The notes under the pieces were generated by a model. It made no database searches, was not told the origin of the DNA, and was given only the letters and a program-made list of their open reading frames with translations. Shown piece after piece: positions 48,747-56,941 of a stretch of 64,000 nucleotides of DNA. The DNA is from Caulobacter sp031457805 (GTDB lineage: Bacteria; Pseudomonadota; Alphaproteobacteria; Caulobacterales; Caulobacteraceae): contig NZ_JAVDXI010000003.1 of NCBI RefSeq assembly GCF_031457805.1, positions 124,001 to 188,000 on the forward strand, read 5' to 3'. A program made the translations under genes and the position numbers. Numbering within the stretch: position 1 is the stretch's first letter; each line of letters starts with the position of its first letter.

Positions 48747-49676
48747 TCAGTCGTGCTCGACCTCGGCGAACAACCCGCCATGCTTCTCGGCGAGGCCGCG
48801 CGGATCGCCATGGATGATGAGGTCCGCCGCCGGGAAGGCCGCCAGCACCCGGTTCTCGGCCGCGACAATGATTGCGTGGGCCGCCGCCAGCGAGATATCG
48901 CCGGCAAGATCCGCGTGCATCTGGATGTGGATGTAGGGGCCCGAGGCGCGCGTCCGCAACTGATGGACGCCCAGCACATTGGGATCGGCGGTGACCAGGG
49001 CGACGATCTTCTCGCGATCTTCGTCCGGCAATTCACGGTCCATCAGCTGGTGCGAGGCCTCCCGGAAGACGCCGACCGCGCCCCAGATCAGCCACAGCGC
49101 CACAATGAGACCCGCCGCCGCGTCCACCCAAGGCAGGCCCAGCCACGCCGCTGCGCCGACCCCGACCAGGGCGACGGCGTTCGAGGCCAGGTCAGCGGCG
49201 TAGTGCGCGCGGTCTCCCGAGATCGCGATCGAGCCGCTGGCCTTAACGACCCGCGTCTGGGCGGTGATCAGGGCGAAGGTCAAGACAATCGAGATCGCCA
49301 TGACCAAGACGCCCGCAAGGCCATGCTCAACAGGCTGCGGATGGAGCCAGGCGTTGATGGCTTCGCGCCCCACCAGGGCTCCGGAGGCGAAGACCAAGCC
49401 GCCCTGCATCAGGCTGGAGAAGGCTTCGGCCTTGCCGTGCCCGAACCGGTGCTCGGCGTCCGGGGGCTCAGCGGCGTACCGCACCGCATAGACGGTGATC
49501 AGCGACGCGATGAGATCCAGGGCCGAGTCCGACAACGACGCCAGGATCGCCACAGACCCGCTGGCCTGCCAGGCGATCGCCTTGACCACGATGAGCACGG
49601 CGGCGGTGGCGACCGACAGCAGCGCGACGCGCTGGGTGGCGGCCCGGATCTCGGGTGAGGCGGCGGAGAGGGACAT
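48747..49676 (-). CDS. Cation diffusion facilitator (FieF/ZitB-like metal exporter)
   Basis: 309 residues. Six transmembrane segments in residues 15-210, with the metal Asp pairs at SLSDSALDLIASL (helix II) and AHYAADLASN (helix V). The FGHGKAEAFSSL loop and the cytosolic C-terminal domain (VHQLRTRASGPYIHIQMHAD) match the CDF family, FieF branch. Exports Zn, Fe or Mn in exchange for protons; helix V has the His-x3-Asp form usually linked to zinc or cadmium. Next to hldE, same strand, 61 bases apart. Confidence 0.9.
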   Translation of the reverse strand: MSLSAASPEIRAATQRVALLSVATAAVLIVVKAIAWQASGSVAILASLSDSALDLIASLITVYAVRYAAEPPDAEHRFGHGKAEAFSSLMQGGLVFASGALVGREAINAWLHPQPVEHGLAGVLVMAISIVLTFALITAQTRVVKASGSIAISGDRAHYAADLASNAVALVGVGAAAWLGLPWVDAAAGLIVALWLIWGAVGVFREASHQLMDRELPDEDREKIVALVTADPNVLGVHQLRTRASGPYIHIQMHADLAGDISLAAAHAIIVAAENRVLAAFPAADLIIHGDPRGLAEKHGGLFAEVEHD

Positions 49677-49707
49677 GGCCTCTCTCTACCGCACGCGACG
49701 CCGAAAA

Positions 49708-50793
49708 CTAAGCCGCGACGCGGACCTCGGGTCCGACATAGACCGATTGCGGCCGGATCAGCCGTCCGCCCGCCAGCTGCTCGCGAGCATGGGCCAGCCA
49801 GCCGGCGACGCGACCCATAGCGAAGACGCAGGTGAAACTGGAGGGCGGCAGCCCCAGGGCCTCGAGCAGCAAGGCGGTGTAGAACTCGACATTGGTGTCG
49901 AGCGGCCGGTCGGGCTTGTGCTCGCGCAGAATGTCAAGCGCGGCGCGCTCCACAGCCTCCGCGAAGGCGAGCCGACCTGGCAGGCTGCCAGAGGCGCTGG
50001 ACAACCGGCGAACGGCGGCCTTCAAGGCGTCAGCGCGGGGATCACGGACGCGGTAGATGCGGTGGCCGAAGCCCATCAGCCGGTCGCCGCGCGCTAGGGC
50101 CCGCTCCAGCCAGGGCCGGGCGTTTTCCGGGGTTCCAATCGCGTCCAGCATGTCGATCACCGGCCCCGGCGCGCCGCCGTGCAACGGACCCTTCAGCGCC
50201 GACAGACCGGCTAGCACCGCCGAGGTAAGACCTGCGCGGGTCGAGGCCACCACCCGCGCGGCGAAGGTCGAGGCGTTGAGGCCGTGATCGCAGACCGTCA
50301 CCAGATACGCGTCTAGCGCGGCGGCTTCGGCGTCGGTCGCCGGGACGCCTCGGATCATCCGCAGGATGTCGGCGGCGTGCGACAAGGCCGGGTCGGGGGC
50401 GATCGGCGCATCCCCGTTGGCGACCCTCAGAACGGCCGGCGTGAAGACCGCAGGCGCGGCGATCAGCCTCAAGGCCGTCTTCAGGTCGTCGCCGTCCGGT
50501 ATGCGGGCCAACAGGGCGCGCAGGGCCTCGACCGGATCGCGCCGCGCCAGATCCTCGTCCAGGGCGGCCACCTCGGCGAACACGCCGACGCGCGCCTCGC
50601 CCAGCGCCGACGAAAGATCGCTGGGCGCGTCGTCGAAGAAGCCGTCGAGCAACAGGTGAGCAGCCTCCTCGAAGCGCGTTCGGCCCGCGAGATCCTCGAC
50701 GGCGTAGCCGCGGATCACCAGGCGCCCGTGCGCGCCATCGACATCGGAAAGAACGGTTTGGGCGGCGATCACGCCCTCAAGACCATCGGACAT
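49708..50793 (-). CDS. Citrate synthase family protein
   Basis: 361 residues. Short citrate/methylcitrate synthase: VCDHGLNASTFAARVVAST with the first His, LKGPLHGGAPGPV (second His), MGFGHRIYRVRDPRADALK (oxaloacetate Arg), and CoA-site end. All three catalytic positions (His, His, Asp in NVEFYTALLLEALG) are present, so it may be active. It is one of a divergent pair with the HTH-fused paralogue at 50868. Caulobacter has, as I recall, citA plus two other paralogues citB and citC; these two are probably those. Start ATG 50793. Confidence 0.88.
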   Translation of the reverse strand: MSDGLEGVIAAQTVLSDVDGAHGRLVIRGYAVEDLAGRTRFEEAAHLLLDGFFDDAPSDLSSALGEARVGVFAEVAALDEDLARRDPVEALRALLARIPDGDDLKTALRLIAAPAVFTPAVLRVANGDAPIAPDPALSHAADILRMIRGVPATDAEAAALDAYLVTVCDHGLNASTFAARVVASTRAGLTSAVLAGLSALKGPLHGGAPGPVIDMLDAIGTPENARPWLERALARGDRLMGFGHRIYRVRDPRADALKAAVRRLSSASGSLPGRLAFAEAVERAALDILREHKPDRPLDTNVEFYTALLLEALGLPPSSFTCVFAMGRVAGWLAHAREQLAGGRLIRPQSVYVGPEVRVAA

Positions 50794-50832
50794 AAGCGGT
50801 CTCCTTTCGCGGTGAAGGAACGCCTCATCACC

Positions 50833-50867
50833 TTGATCGTCAATCTTGATCAATATAATCAATCTAT
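50833..50867. promoter_or_regulatory. Overlapping divergent promoter with TTGAT half-sites; likely leaderless start
   Basis: Perfect TATAAT (50854-50859) lies 9 bases before ATG 50868, with TTGATC at 50833-50838 as a -35 candidate (15-base spacer). Transcription would begin at or one or two bases before the ATG, so the mRNA would be leaderless, in agreement with lack of a ribosome-binding site. Several TTGAT/ATCAA half-sites, including palindrome TTGATCAA (50846-50853), cover the same stretch and may be an operator for the HTH-bearing product itself. Confidence 0.6.
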
Positions 50868-52046
50868 ATGAGCGAGTGGCTGGACGCGGAGCAGGTCTTG
50901 GAGCAGCTGGGGATCCGGCCGCAGACCCTCTACGCCTATGTCAGCCGGGGCCGGATCGAGGCGGCGGCGCACCCCAGCGACCCGCGACGCAGCCTCTATC
51001 GCGCCTCGGACGTGGCGGCCCTGGCGCGCAGGAAGGCCCGCGGGCGACGGATGGCGGACGTCGCCGCCGAGGCGATCGCCTGGGGGGAGCCGGTCTTGCC
51101 GTCGGCGATCACGACCGTGAGCGGCGGCAAGCTGTGGTATCGCGGCGAGGACGCGGCGGTCCTGGCCGACCGGGGCCTGACACTGGAGAATGTCGCGCGC
51201 CTGCTGCGCGGCGGGCATGGCGTCGCGCTGAAGGCGTCGCGGCGCCCGCCACCGCCGTCGGGCGACATCGTCCGGTCGCGCCTGTTCCTGACCCTGGCCG
51301 AACGCGCCGGACGCGAGCCGCCAGCCCGAGGCCGCGCGCCGCTGGCCCTGGCGATGGAGGCCGCGGACCTTCTGGACGCCATTGTCGACGCCGCCACCGG
51401 CCATGCCGGCGATGGGCCCGCGCACCAGCGCTTCGCCCAAGCCTGGAGCCTGACCCCTGATGGCGCCGACCTGATCCGGCGGGCGCTGGTGCTCCTCGCT
51501 GATCACGAACTGAACGCCTCGACCTTCGCCGCGCGGGTGGCCGCCTCGACCGGCGCGTCGCTGTCGGCCGCCTGCCTGGCGGGCCTGTCCGCTCTGTCGG
51601 GACCGCTGCATGGCGGCATGGCCGCGCGCGTGGAAGCCTTCGCCGACGAAGCCGATCGAAGGGACGCCGTTCGCGCCGTCTCGGCGCGCCTGGAGCGGGG
51701 ATCCAGCCTGCCGGGCTTCGACCACCCGCTCTATCCGGACGGCGATCCGCGCGCCGCGGCCCTTCTCGCGCGCTTCGAGCCGCCGAAGCCTCTGGCGGCG
51801 CTGTGGCGAGCGACGCAGACAGCGACCGGTCACCCGCCCAATATCGATTTCGCTCTGGTCGCCCTGGCGCGCGCACTCGCCCTGCCGCCGGACGCGCCGT
51901 TCATTCTCTTCGCCACCGCGCGCAGCGCGGGGTGGACCGCCCACGCCATCGAACAGCTGCAGACCGGAAGACTTATCAGACCGCGCGCCCGCTACGTGGG
52001 AACCGCCCCGACGGCGGCCCCCTACTCGCCCTCTTCGTCCTCGTAG
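50868..52046 (+). CDS. Citrate synthase-like protein fused to N-terminal helix-turn-helix
   Basis: 392 residues. The first ~60 residues are a MerR/excisionase-type DNA-binding domain (DAEQVLEQLGIRPQTLYAYV then SRGRIEAAAHPSDPRRS and LYRASDVAALAR). The rest is a citrate synthase: ADHELNASTFAARVAAST (first His), LSGPLHGGMAARV (second His), LPGFDHPLYPDGDPRA. The last has Asp-His where active enzymes have Gly-His, and the first half is shortened. The fold may thus be a ligand sensor. Divergent from the other citrate synthase-like gene. 3' end overlaps the exonuclease gene (25 bases, convergent). Confidence 0.88.
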   Translation: MSEWLDAEQVLEQLGIRPQTLYAYVSRGRIEAAAHPSDPRRSLYRASDVAALARRKARGRRMADVAAEAIAWGEPVLPSAITTVSGGKLWYRGEDAAVLADRGLTLENVARLLRGGHGVALKASRRPPPPSGDIVRSRLFLTLAERAGREPPARGRAPLALAMEAADLLDAIVDAATGHAGDGPAHQRFAQAWSLTPDGADLIRRALVLLADHELNASTFAARVAASTGASLSAACLAGLSALSGPLHGGMAARVEAFADEADRRDAVRAVSARLERGSSLPGFDHPLYPDGDPRAAALLARFEPPKPLAALWRATQTATGHPPNIDFALVALARALALPPDAPFILFATARSAGWTAHAIEQLQTGRLIRPRARYVGTAPTAAPYSPSSSS

Positions 52047-53035
52047 CCGACGAGGCGAAGCGCTCGCGCGGGAATGCCTTCCAGCTGGCACCAGCGCTCC
52101 AGGGCCTCCTCGCGGCCATGGGTGATCCAGACTTCGCCGGGCCGCAGCTCGTCTAGCGTGCCGGTCAGCTCGTCCCAGTCGGCGTGATCCGACAGGATCA
52201 GCGGCAGCTCGACACCGCGCTGCCGCGCCCGCGCGCGCACCCGCATCCACCCCGAGGCGAAACAGTCGACCGGATCGGGGAAGCGCCGCGACCAGCGGTC
52301 GGCGATGGCGCTGGGCGGCGCGATGACGATCTGGCCGGCGAAGGCGTCCTTGGGCCCGGCGGCCGTCGCCGGCGCCAGCGGTCCCAGATCCACCCCATGC
52401 GCCTCATAGAGCGCGTTCAGGCGCTCGAGCGCGCCATGGACGTAGATCGTCTTGTCCCAGCCGGCTTCGCGCAGCAAGCAGATGACGCGCTGGGCCTTGC
52501 CCAGGGCGTAGGCCCCGACGAGGTGGCAGCGCTCCGGAAACTGGGCGACCGACGACAGCAGGCTGCTGATTTCTCCGGCGTCGTCCGGATGGCGGAAGAC
52601 CGGCAGGCCAAAGGTCGCCTCGGTGATGAACACATCGCAGGGCACGGGCTCGAAACGCGCGCAGGTCGGATCGCGGCGGCGCTTGTAGTCGCCGGAGACG
52701 ACCATCGTCAGGCCCTTCCAGCGCACCACGGCCTGGGCCGAGCCCAGCACATGGCCTGCGGGAACGAGCGTCACCGAAACACCGTCATGCGTGAAGCTTT
52801 CGCCGTAGGGGACAGCCTCCCGGCGACCGGCGAAGTCCTCGCCGTAGCGGACCGCCATGATCGCCAGCGTCTCGGGCGTGGCGGCGACCACGCCGTGACC
52901 GGCCCGCGCGTGATCAGCATGGCCGTGGGTGATCACGGCCCGGTCCACGGGGCGGACAGGGTCGATATAGAAGTCTCCCGGCGGGCAATAGAGGCCGGCG
53001 GGCCGGGGACAGAGGAGGTCTTCGGGCTTGATCAC
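52022..53035 (-). CDS. Ligase-associated DNA exonuclease, metallo-beta-lactamase fold
   Basis: 337 residues from GTG 53035; a longer in-frame start at 53089 adds 18 residues through unlikely sequence. Metal motif ITHGHADHARAGH, later VPAGHVLGSAQAVVRW, TMVVSGDYKRRRDPT (Asp ligand), LSDHADWDEL and WITHGREEAL, the order of CPSF/SNM1-like Artemis family nucleases. Bacterial members often lie with DNA ligase and Lhr helicase genes and act in DNA repair; those partners are not next to it here. 3' overlap with the HTH-citrate synthase gene. Confidence 0.88.
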   Translation of the reverse strand: MIKPEDLLCPRPAGLYCPPGDFYIDPVRPVDRAVITHGHADHARAGHGVVAATPETLAIMAVRYGEDFAGRREAVPYGESFTHDGVSVTLVPAGHVLGSAQAVVRWKGLTMVVSGDYKRRRDPTCARFEPVPCDVFITEATFGLPVFRHPDDAGEISSLLSSVAQFPERCHLVGAYALGKAQRVICLLREAGWDKTIYVHGALERLNALYEAHGVDLGPLAPATAAGPKDAFAGQIVIAPPSAIADRWSRRFPDPVDCFASGWMRVRARARQRGVELPLILSDHADWDELTGTLDELRPGEVWITHGREEALERWCQLEGIPARALRLVGYEDEEGE

Positions 53036-53118
53036 GGCAGAGCAGGATAACGCCTTTGAGCCCTCCGGGTTGAGCCAAAACCGCCCCAACCCAATAAAAG
53101 GGCTCTAAATCATAGGGT

Positions 53119-53169
53119 TAGAGCGTGACGGGAGCCGAAACCGGTTCCCACTTTCGGCGTCACGCTCTA
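53119..53169. repeat. Palindromic repeat, family C (TAGAGCGTGACG arms)
   Basis: Perfect 12-base arms TAGAGCGTGACG (53119-53130) and CGTCACGCTCTA (53158-53169) flank AACCGGTTCCCACTTTCGG, a core often seen in alphaproteobacterial intergenic palindromes. It lies just upstream of the thioesterase gene, with a nearby partial GGCTCTAAATC at 53101. Confidence 0.75.
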
Positions 53170-53187
53170 GGCGCTAAGCCTATCCGC

Positions 53188-53688
53188 ATGAGCGATCACG
53201 AACAGACAAAACTCATCGCCACGGCGATGAACGAGGGGAGCCCCCAGGCCAAGGCCCTGGGCTTCACCACCCTGGAGATCGGCGATGCGGTGGCCGTGCT
53301 GAAGGTCCCGTATCGGCCGGAGATCGTCGGCGATCCCGAGACCGGCGTCATCGCCGGCGGCGTCGTCACCACCCTACTGGACCACGCCAGCGGCCAGGCG
53401 GTCCATGCCGCGATGGCCACCTGGACCTCGATCGCGACGCTGGACCTGCGCATCGACTACATGCGCGCCGCCGAGCCGGGGCTCGACGTGATGGCCCGCG
53501 CTCATTGCTACAAGCTGACCCGCTCGGTGGCTTTTGTCCGCGCCGTCGCCTACGACCGCGATCCCGAGGACCCTGTCGCCACGGGCCAGGCGACGTTCAT
53601 GCTCGACTCCAGCGCGGGGAAGAAGGCCGGCGCCAATCTGAAGCCCTCGCGCCAACAGCACGCCAAGACCGGAGGGGTCGACCAATGA
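53188..53688 (+). CDS. PaaI-like hotdog thioesterase, first of a pair
   Basis: 166 residues, single hotdog fold. The PaaI pattern: KALGFTTLEIGDAVAVLKV, then GVIAGGVVTTLLDHASGQAV with the catalytic Asp/Gly helix, and IDYMRAAEPGLDVMARA. The C-terminus is basic. It hydrolyses some acyl-CoA, aryl or other; substrate unknown. Its stop overlaps the start of the second hotdog gene (ATGA), so the two may form a heteromer. Confidence 0.88.
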   Translation: MSDHEQTKLIATAMNEGSPQAKALGFTTLEIGDAVAVLKVPYRPEIVGDPETGVIAGGVVTTLLDHASGQAVHAAMATWTSIATLDLRIDYMRAAEPGLDVMARAHCYKLTRSVAFVRAVAYDRDPEDPVATGQATFMLDSSAGKKAGANLKPSRQQHAKTGGVDQ

Positions 53689-54104
53689 GCGACGCCGACA
53701 CCCGCCTCGTCGCCATGCTGGACTCCATCCCCTATGCGCGCTTCCTCGGCGTGAAGGCGGAGCTGGCGGGGGATGAGATGACGGCGGTCCTGCCGTTCGC
53801 CCAGCACATCGTCGGAAACCCGATGTTGCCCGCGATCCACGGCGGCGTCCTGGGCGCCTTCATGGAGATGACGGCTCTGGCCCAGCTCTCCGTCGCCGCG
53901 CCGATGAAGCGCCAGCCCCGCACGATCGACGTCTCGATCGAGTACCTGCGCTCGGGCCGCCCCCTGACCACCTACGCCCGCGCCAGCATCAAGAAGCTGG
54001 GCCGACGCATCGCCAATGTGCACGTGGAAGCCTGGCAGGAGACACGATCCGCCCCGATCGCAACGTTGCGTGGACTCTTCCTGGTGGCCCCCAGCGAGGA
54101 TTAA
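53685..54104 (+). CDS. PaaI-like hotdog thioesterase, second of a pair
   Basis: 139 residues. AIHGGVLGAFMEMTALAQLS carries the HGG and catalytic Glu/Met helix; TIDVSIEYLRSGRP and ANVHVEAWQE are standard hotdog strands. Overlaps the upstream paralogue by four bases. Unlike the first it retains a His before the Gly-Gly. Function probably acyl-CoA hydrolysis; substrate unknown. Confidence 0.88.
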   Translation: MSDADTRLVAMLDSIPYARFLGVKAELAGDEMTAVLPFAQHIVGNPMLPAIHGGVLGAFMEMTALAQLSVAAPMKRQPRTIDVSIEYLRSGRPLTTYARASIKKLGRRIANVHVEAWQETRSAPIATLRGLFLVAPSED

Positions 54105-54118
54105 GCCGGAACGCCCCC

Positions 54119-54133
54119 CCGAAACGGTTTCGG
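54119..54133. promoter_or_regulatory. 15-bp palindrome CCGAAACGGTTTCGG
   Basis: Perfect 7-base arms around a single G, 15 bases after the thioesterase stop and 190 bases before the 32-residue peptide gene. A one-base centre cannot form a hairpin loop, so an operator is the better reading. The rest of 54134-54321 is AT-richer and probably holds the promoter of the small gene. Confidence 0.4.
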
Positions 54134-54321
54134 AGGATAAAGTTTCTCTCGAAACCAGGTGGAACGATCACATTACACCCTCGTAACCTCGATTACGGGC
54201 GTCAACGTTTCTTAAATCGCCGTCATGAAGCAAGAGTAACGTGTAATAACCAAGGGGCGGGCCTATATCCCTCTCATCGGACGCCAACGGGGCGGCCGAA
54301 GACAAAAAAGGGATCAAGACC

Positions 54322-54420
54322 ATGACCATGAAGACCAACGCTGTCGCCGGCTTCGCCTCGCTCGTTCTCGCGGTTCTGCCGCTCGTTGTTATCGCTGGTT
54401 CGCTCGCCTCGAGCTTCTAA
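54322..54420 (+). CDS. 32-residue hydrophobic peptide
   Basis: MTMKTNAVAGFASLVLAVLP and then LVVIAGSLASSF: one hydrophobic helix of about 22 residues after a short basic start, so it is either a tiny membrane protein or an exported peptide. AAAAAAGGGATC lies 7-14 bases before the ATG. It has 217 bases of free upstream sequence, unlike a random open frame, and no other gene covers it. No function known to me. Confidence 0.6.
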   Translation: MTMKTNAVAGFASLVLAVLPLVVIAGSLASSF

Positions 54421-54501
54421 GTGATCGCCGCGTACCTCTCGTCGGGCGCCGCTCCAACCGGAGCAGGCCCGACGGAGATGGCGATGAGACATCGCCCAAG
54501 C

Positions 54502-55416
54502 CTATAAAGAACAAAGACTTTTCGCCGTCCGATGCAGGATGGCGTGGCGCGCCGCCAGACGATCGATATCCGCGTCATAGCCGCCACCAATGACCCCGAC
54601 CACAGGGGTGTCCGAGGAAAGACAAGCGCCCAGGACATAGGCCTCACGTCGCGCCAGACCCTCGTCGGTCAGCGCCAGGCGGCCCAGCTTGTCGTCCGCG
54701 TGCGGATCGACGCCCGCATTGAAGAACACGATGTCAGGCCTCACAGCCGACAGCAGGTCCGGCAGGATTTCGGTCAGCTTGGCGAGGTATGGCCCGTCAT
54801 CCGTTCCATCGGGCAACTCGACATCAAGATCGCTCGCCGCCTTGCGATGCGGGAAATTCTTTTCCGCGTGCATCGAGAAGGTGAAGACGTTCGGATCGTC
54901 CTCAAAAATCCGCGCCGTGCCGTCGCCCTGGTGCACGTCGAGATCAACCACCAGCGCCTTGCGGATCGCGCCCTCCGCCAGCAGACGGCGCGCCGCGACC
55001 GCCACGTCATTGAAGACGCAGAAGCCGGCGCCTGACTCCGCCGCCGCGTGATGGCTGCCGCCCGCTGTGTTGCAGGCGACGCCGTGCTCCAGCGCCAGAC
55101 GCGCCGCCAGCAGCGTGCCGCCCGTCGCCGCTCTCGCCCGCGCCGCAACGCTTTCGGTGTTGGGCATGCCGATCCGCCGCACGACGTCCGGCGGCAGCGT
55201 CAGCTCGATCACGCCCCGCACATAAGCTTCGTCATGGGCCAGCCTCAGCGTCTCGACATCGACGGGCTCGGGTCGAACAAAGCCGCCGGAGCCGGGCACG
55301 CCCTCGGACTCCAGAACCGTCGCCAGGCGCGAGAACTTGTCCATCGGAAAGCGATGGCCGGCGGGCATCTCGGCGCGGAAGGCGGGGTGATGAACGATCG
55401 GGGGTGGCGGTGACAT
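54502..55416 (-). CDS. Histone deacetylase-like amidohydrolase (class IV/HdaH type)
   Basis: 304 residues. The zinc hydrolase marks are SHHAAAESGAGFCVFNDVAV (His-His and Phe-Asn-Asp), VDLDVHQGDGTA (Asp and His zinc ligands), GVDPHADDKLG (second Asp), and GGGYDAD near the end with the Tyr. Bacterial members deacetylate acetyl-lysine, polyamines or acetoin-related substrates; this short form resembles HDAC11-type enzymes. Divergent from tesB by 81 bases. Confidence 0.9.
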   Translation of the reverse strand: MSPPPPIVHHPAFRAEMPAGHRFPMDKFSRLATVLESEGVPGSGGFVRPEPVDVETLRLAHDEAYVRGVIELTLPPDVVRRIGMPNTESVAARARAATGGTLLAARLALEHGVACNTAGGSHHAAAESGAGFCVFNDVAVAARRLLAEGAIRKALVVDLDVHQGDGTARIFEDDPNVFTFSMHAEKNFPHRKAASDLDVELPDGTDDGPYLAKLTEILPDLLSAVRPDIVFFNAGVDPHADDKLGRLALTDEGLARREAYVLGACLSSDTPVVGVIGGGYDADIDRLAARHAILHRTAKSLCSL

Positions 55417-55497
55417 GGCCTGACGATGGGGAGCGTGGCGGCGTGACGCAAGGAGACGGGTTGCGGCGCCGCAAAACGAGGCTTATCGCAGTGCGCC

Positions 55498-56352
55498 ATG
55501 CAGACGATCGAGAACCTCGCCGACATCCTGGACCTCGAACCGATCGAGGTGAACCTTTTCCGGGGCGTGAGCCCCAATGACGGCTTCCCCCGCATCTTCG
55601 GCGGCCTTGTGATCGCCCAGGCGCTTCTGGCGGCGTACAAGACCGTGCCGGATCGCGTCTGCCACTCGCTGCACGCCTATTTCATCCGCCCCGGCGATGT
55701 GACCGCGCCCGTCCTCTACGAGGTGGAGCGCGCCCGTGACGGCGGCACCTTCACCACGCGCCGCGTGGCCGCCATCCAACACGGCGAGCAAATCTTCAAC
55801 CTGGCGGCTTCGTTCCAGACGCCGGAAGACGGCTTCGAGCACCAGTCCGAAATGCCCGACTCGGTCGATCCGGAGTTCCTGCCGACCGAAGCCGACTTCC
55901 TGCGCAGCCTGGGCGACCAGATCCATCCGAAGATGGTGGCGATCGCCGAGCGTCCGCGTCCGGTCGACATCCGCTGGATCGACCCGCAAAACCCGATCGC
56001 GCCCGTCAAGAAGTCGGGCACCAAGCAGGTCTGGATGCGCGCCAAGGCGCCGTTGGGCGAAGACGTGAAAATGCAGCAGGCCGCTTTGGCCTACGCCTCC
56101 GACATGGCGTTCATGGAAAGCGCCCTGCGTCCGCACGGCCTGATCTGGACCACGCCCGGCATCCAGGCCGCCAGCCTGGACCACGCCATGTGGTTCCACC
56201 ATCCGTTCAACTTCAACGACTGGACCCTCTTCTCGCAAGACAGCCCCAGCGCCTCGCAGGGTCGTGGCTTGGTGCGCGGCCAGATGTTCAGCCAGGACGG
56301 CAAGCTGTTGGCCTCGGTGGCGCAGGAATGCCTGATGCGGGTGCGGAAGTAG
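55498..56352 (+). CDS. tesB: Acyl-CoA thioesterase II
   Basis: 284 residues, double hotdog. N-terminal IEVNLFRGVSPNDGFPRIFG, then GLVIAQALLAAYKTV, HSLHAYFIRPGD, and in the second domain ALAYASDMAFMESALRPHGL with the catalytic Asp, then LDHAMWFHHPFNFNDW and QGRGLVRGQMFSQDGKL. The catalytic Asp-Gln-Ser/Thr set is intact. It cleaves medium and long acyl-CoA. Convergent with the NUDIX gene three bases on. Confidence 0.95.
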   Translation: MQTIENLADILDLEPIEVNLFRGVSPNDGFPRIFGGLVIAQALLAAYKTVPDRVCHSLHAYFIRPGDVTAPVLYEVERARDGGTFTTRRVAAIQHGEQIFNLAASFQTPEDGFEHQSEMPDSVDPEFLPTEADFLRSLGDQIHPKMVAIAERPRPVDIRWIDPQNPIAPVKKSGTKQVWMRAKAPLGEDVKMQQAALAYASDMAFMESALRPHGLIWTTPGIQAASLDHAMWFHHPFNFNDWTLFSQDSPSASQGRGLVRGQMFSQDGKLLASVAQECLMRVRK

Positions 56353-56355
56353 GCG

Positions 56356-56919
56356 CTAGGCCAGCTCCACCTTCGCGACGCCCGCCGCCGTCAGGCCGCG
56401 CAAAAGGGATGCGGCCTGCATCCCGACCGTGATCTCACCTGTCAGAGCCATCCGGACGGCCTCGGCCAGCGGAACCCAGACGCTCTCGATCCGCTCGCTG
56501 GGCTCGTCCTGAGGCTCGGCGACCTTCACGACGTTACGGGCCAAGACGATGTAGGTGCGGTTTGTGTGGGTTCCGGCGTTGGGGCGCGTCTCGCCGACAA
56601 GACTCAAAGCCCCCGTGCAACCGGCTTCCTCAAGCAGTTCGCGGCGGGCCGCTTCCACTGGATCGGTCTCGCCCGGGTCCATTCCACCCGCCACCAGTTC
56701 GGTAGAAATATCGCCAAGAGCATGGCGATATTGCCTGACCAACAGCACGTTGTTCTCGCCGTCCAGCGCGACGACCTCGACCCAGTCGGGATACTCCAGC
56801 ACATAATAGGGCGCGATCACCGCGCCCTCGTCGGTGACGCAGTCGTCGGCGCGGACGCTGATCCAGCGGTCCTTGTGGATGTGGCGAGAGGCGGTGACCC
56901 GCCATTTTCCGTCCGACAT
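56356..56919 (-). CDS. NUDIX hydrolase (ADP-ribose pyrophosphatase-like)
   Basis: 187 residues from ATG 56919. The Nudix box reads GGMDPGETDPVEAARRELLEEAG (residues 79-101 in parts), with the REx2EE metal site intact. The preceding VLLVRQYRHALG and the N-terminal beta sheet match NudF/ADP-ribose type enzymes. It should hydrolyse ADP-sugars. Upstream of it on the same strand, 22 bases away, is rimM. Confidence 0.88.
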   Translation of the reverse strand: MSDGKWRVTASRHIHKDRWISVRADDCVTDEGAVIAPYYVLEYPDWVEVVALDGENNVLLVRQYRHALGDISTELVAGGMDPGETDPVEAARRELLEEAGCTGALSLVGETRPNAGTHTNRTYIVLARNVVKVAEPQDEPSERIESVWVPLAEAVRMALTGEITVGMQAASLLRGLTAAGVAKVELA

Positions 56920-56941
56920 CACGCGCGCTCCTCTGGGACAA

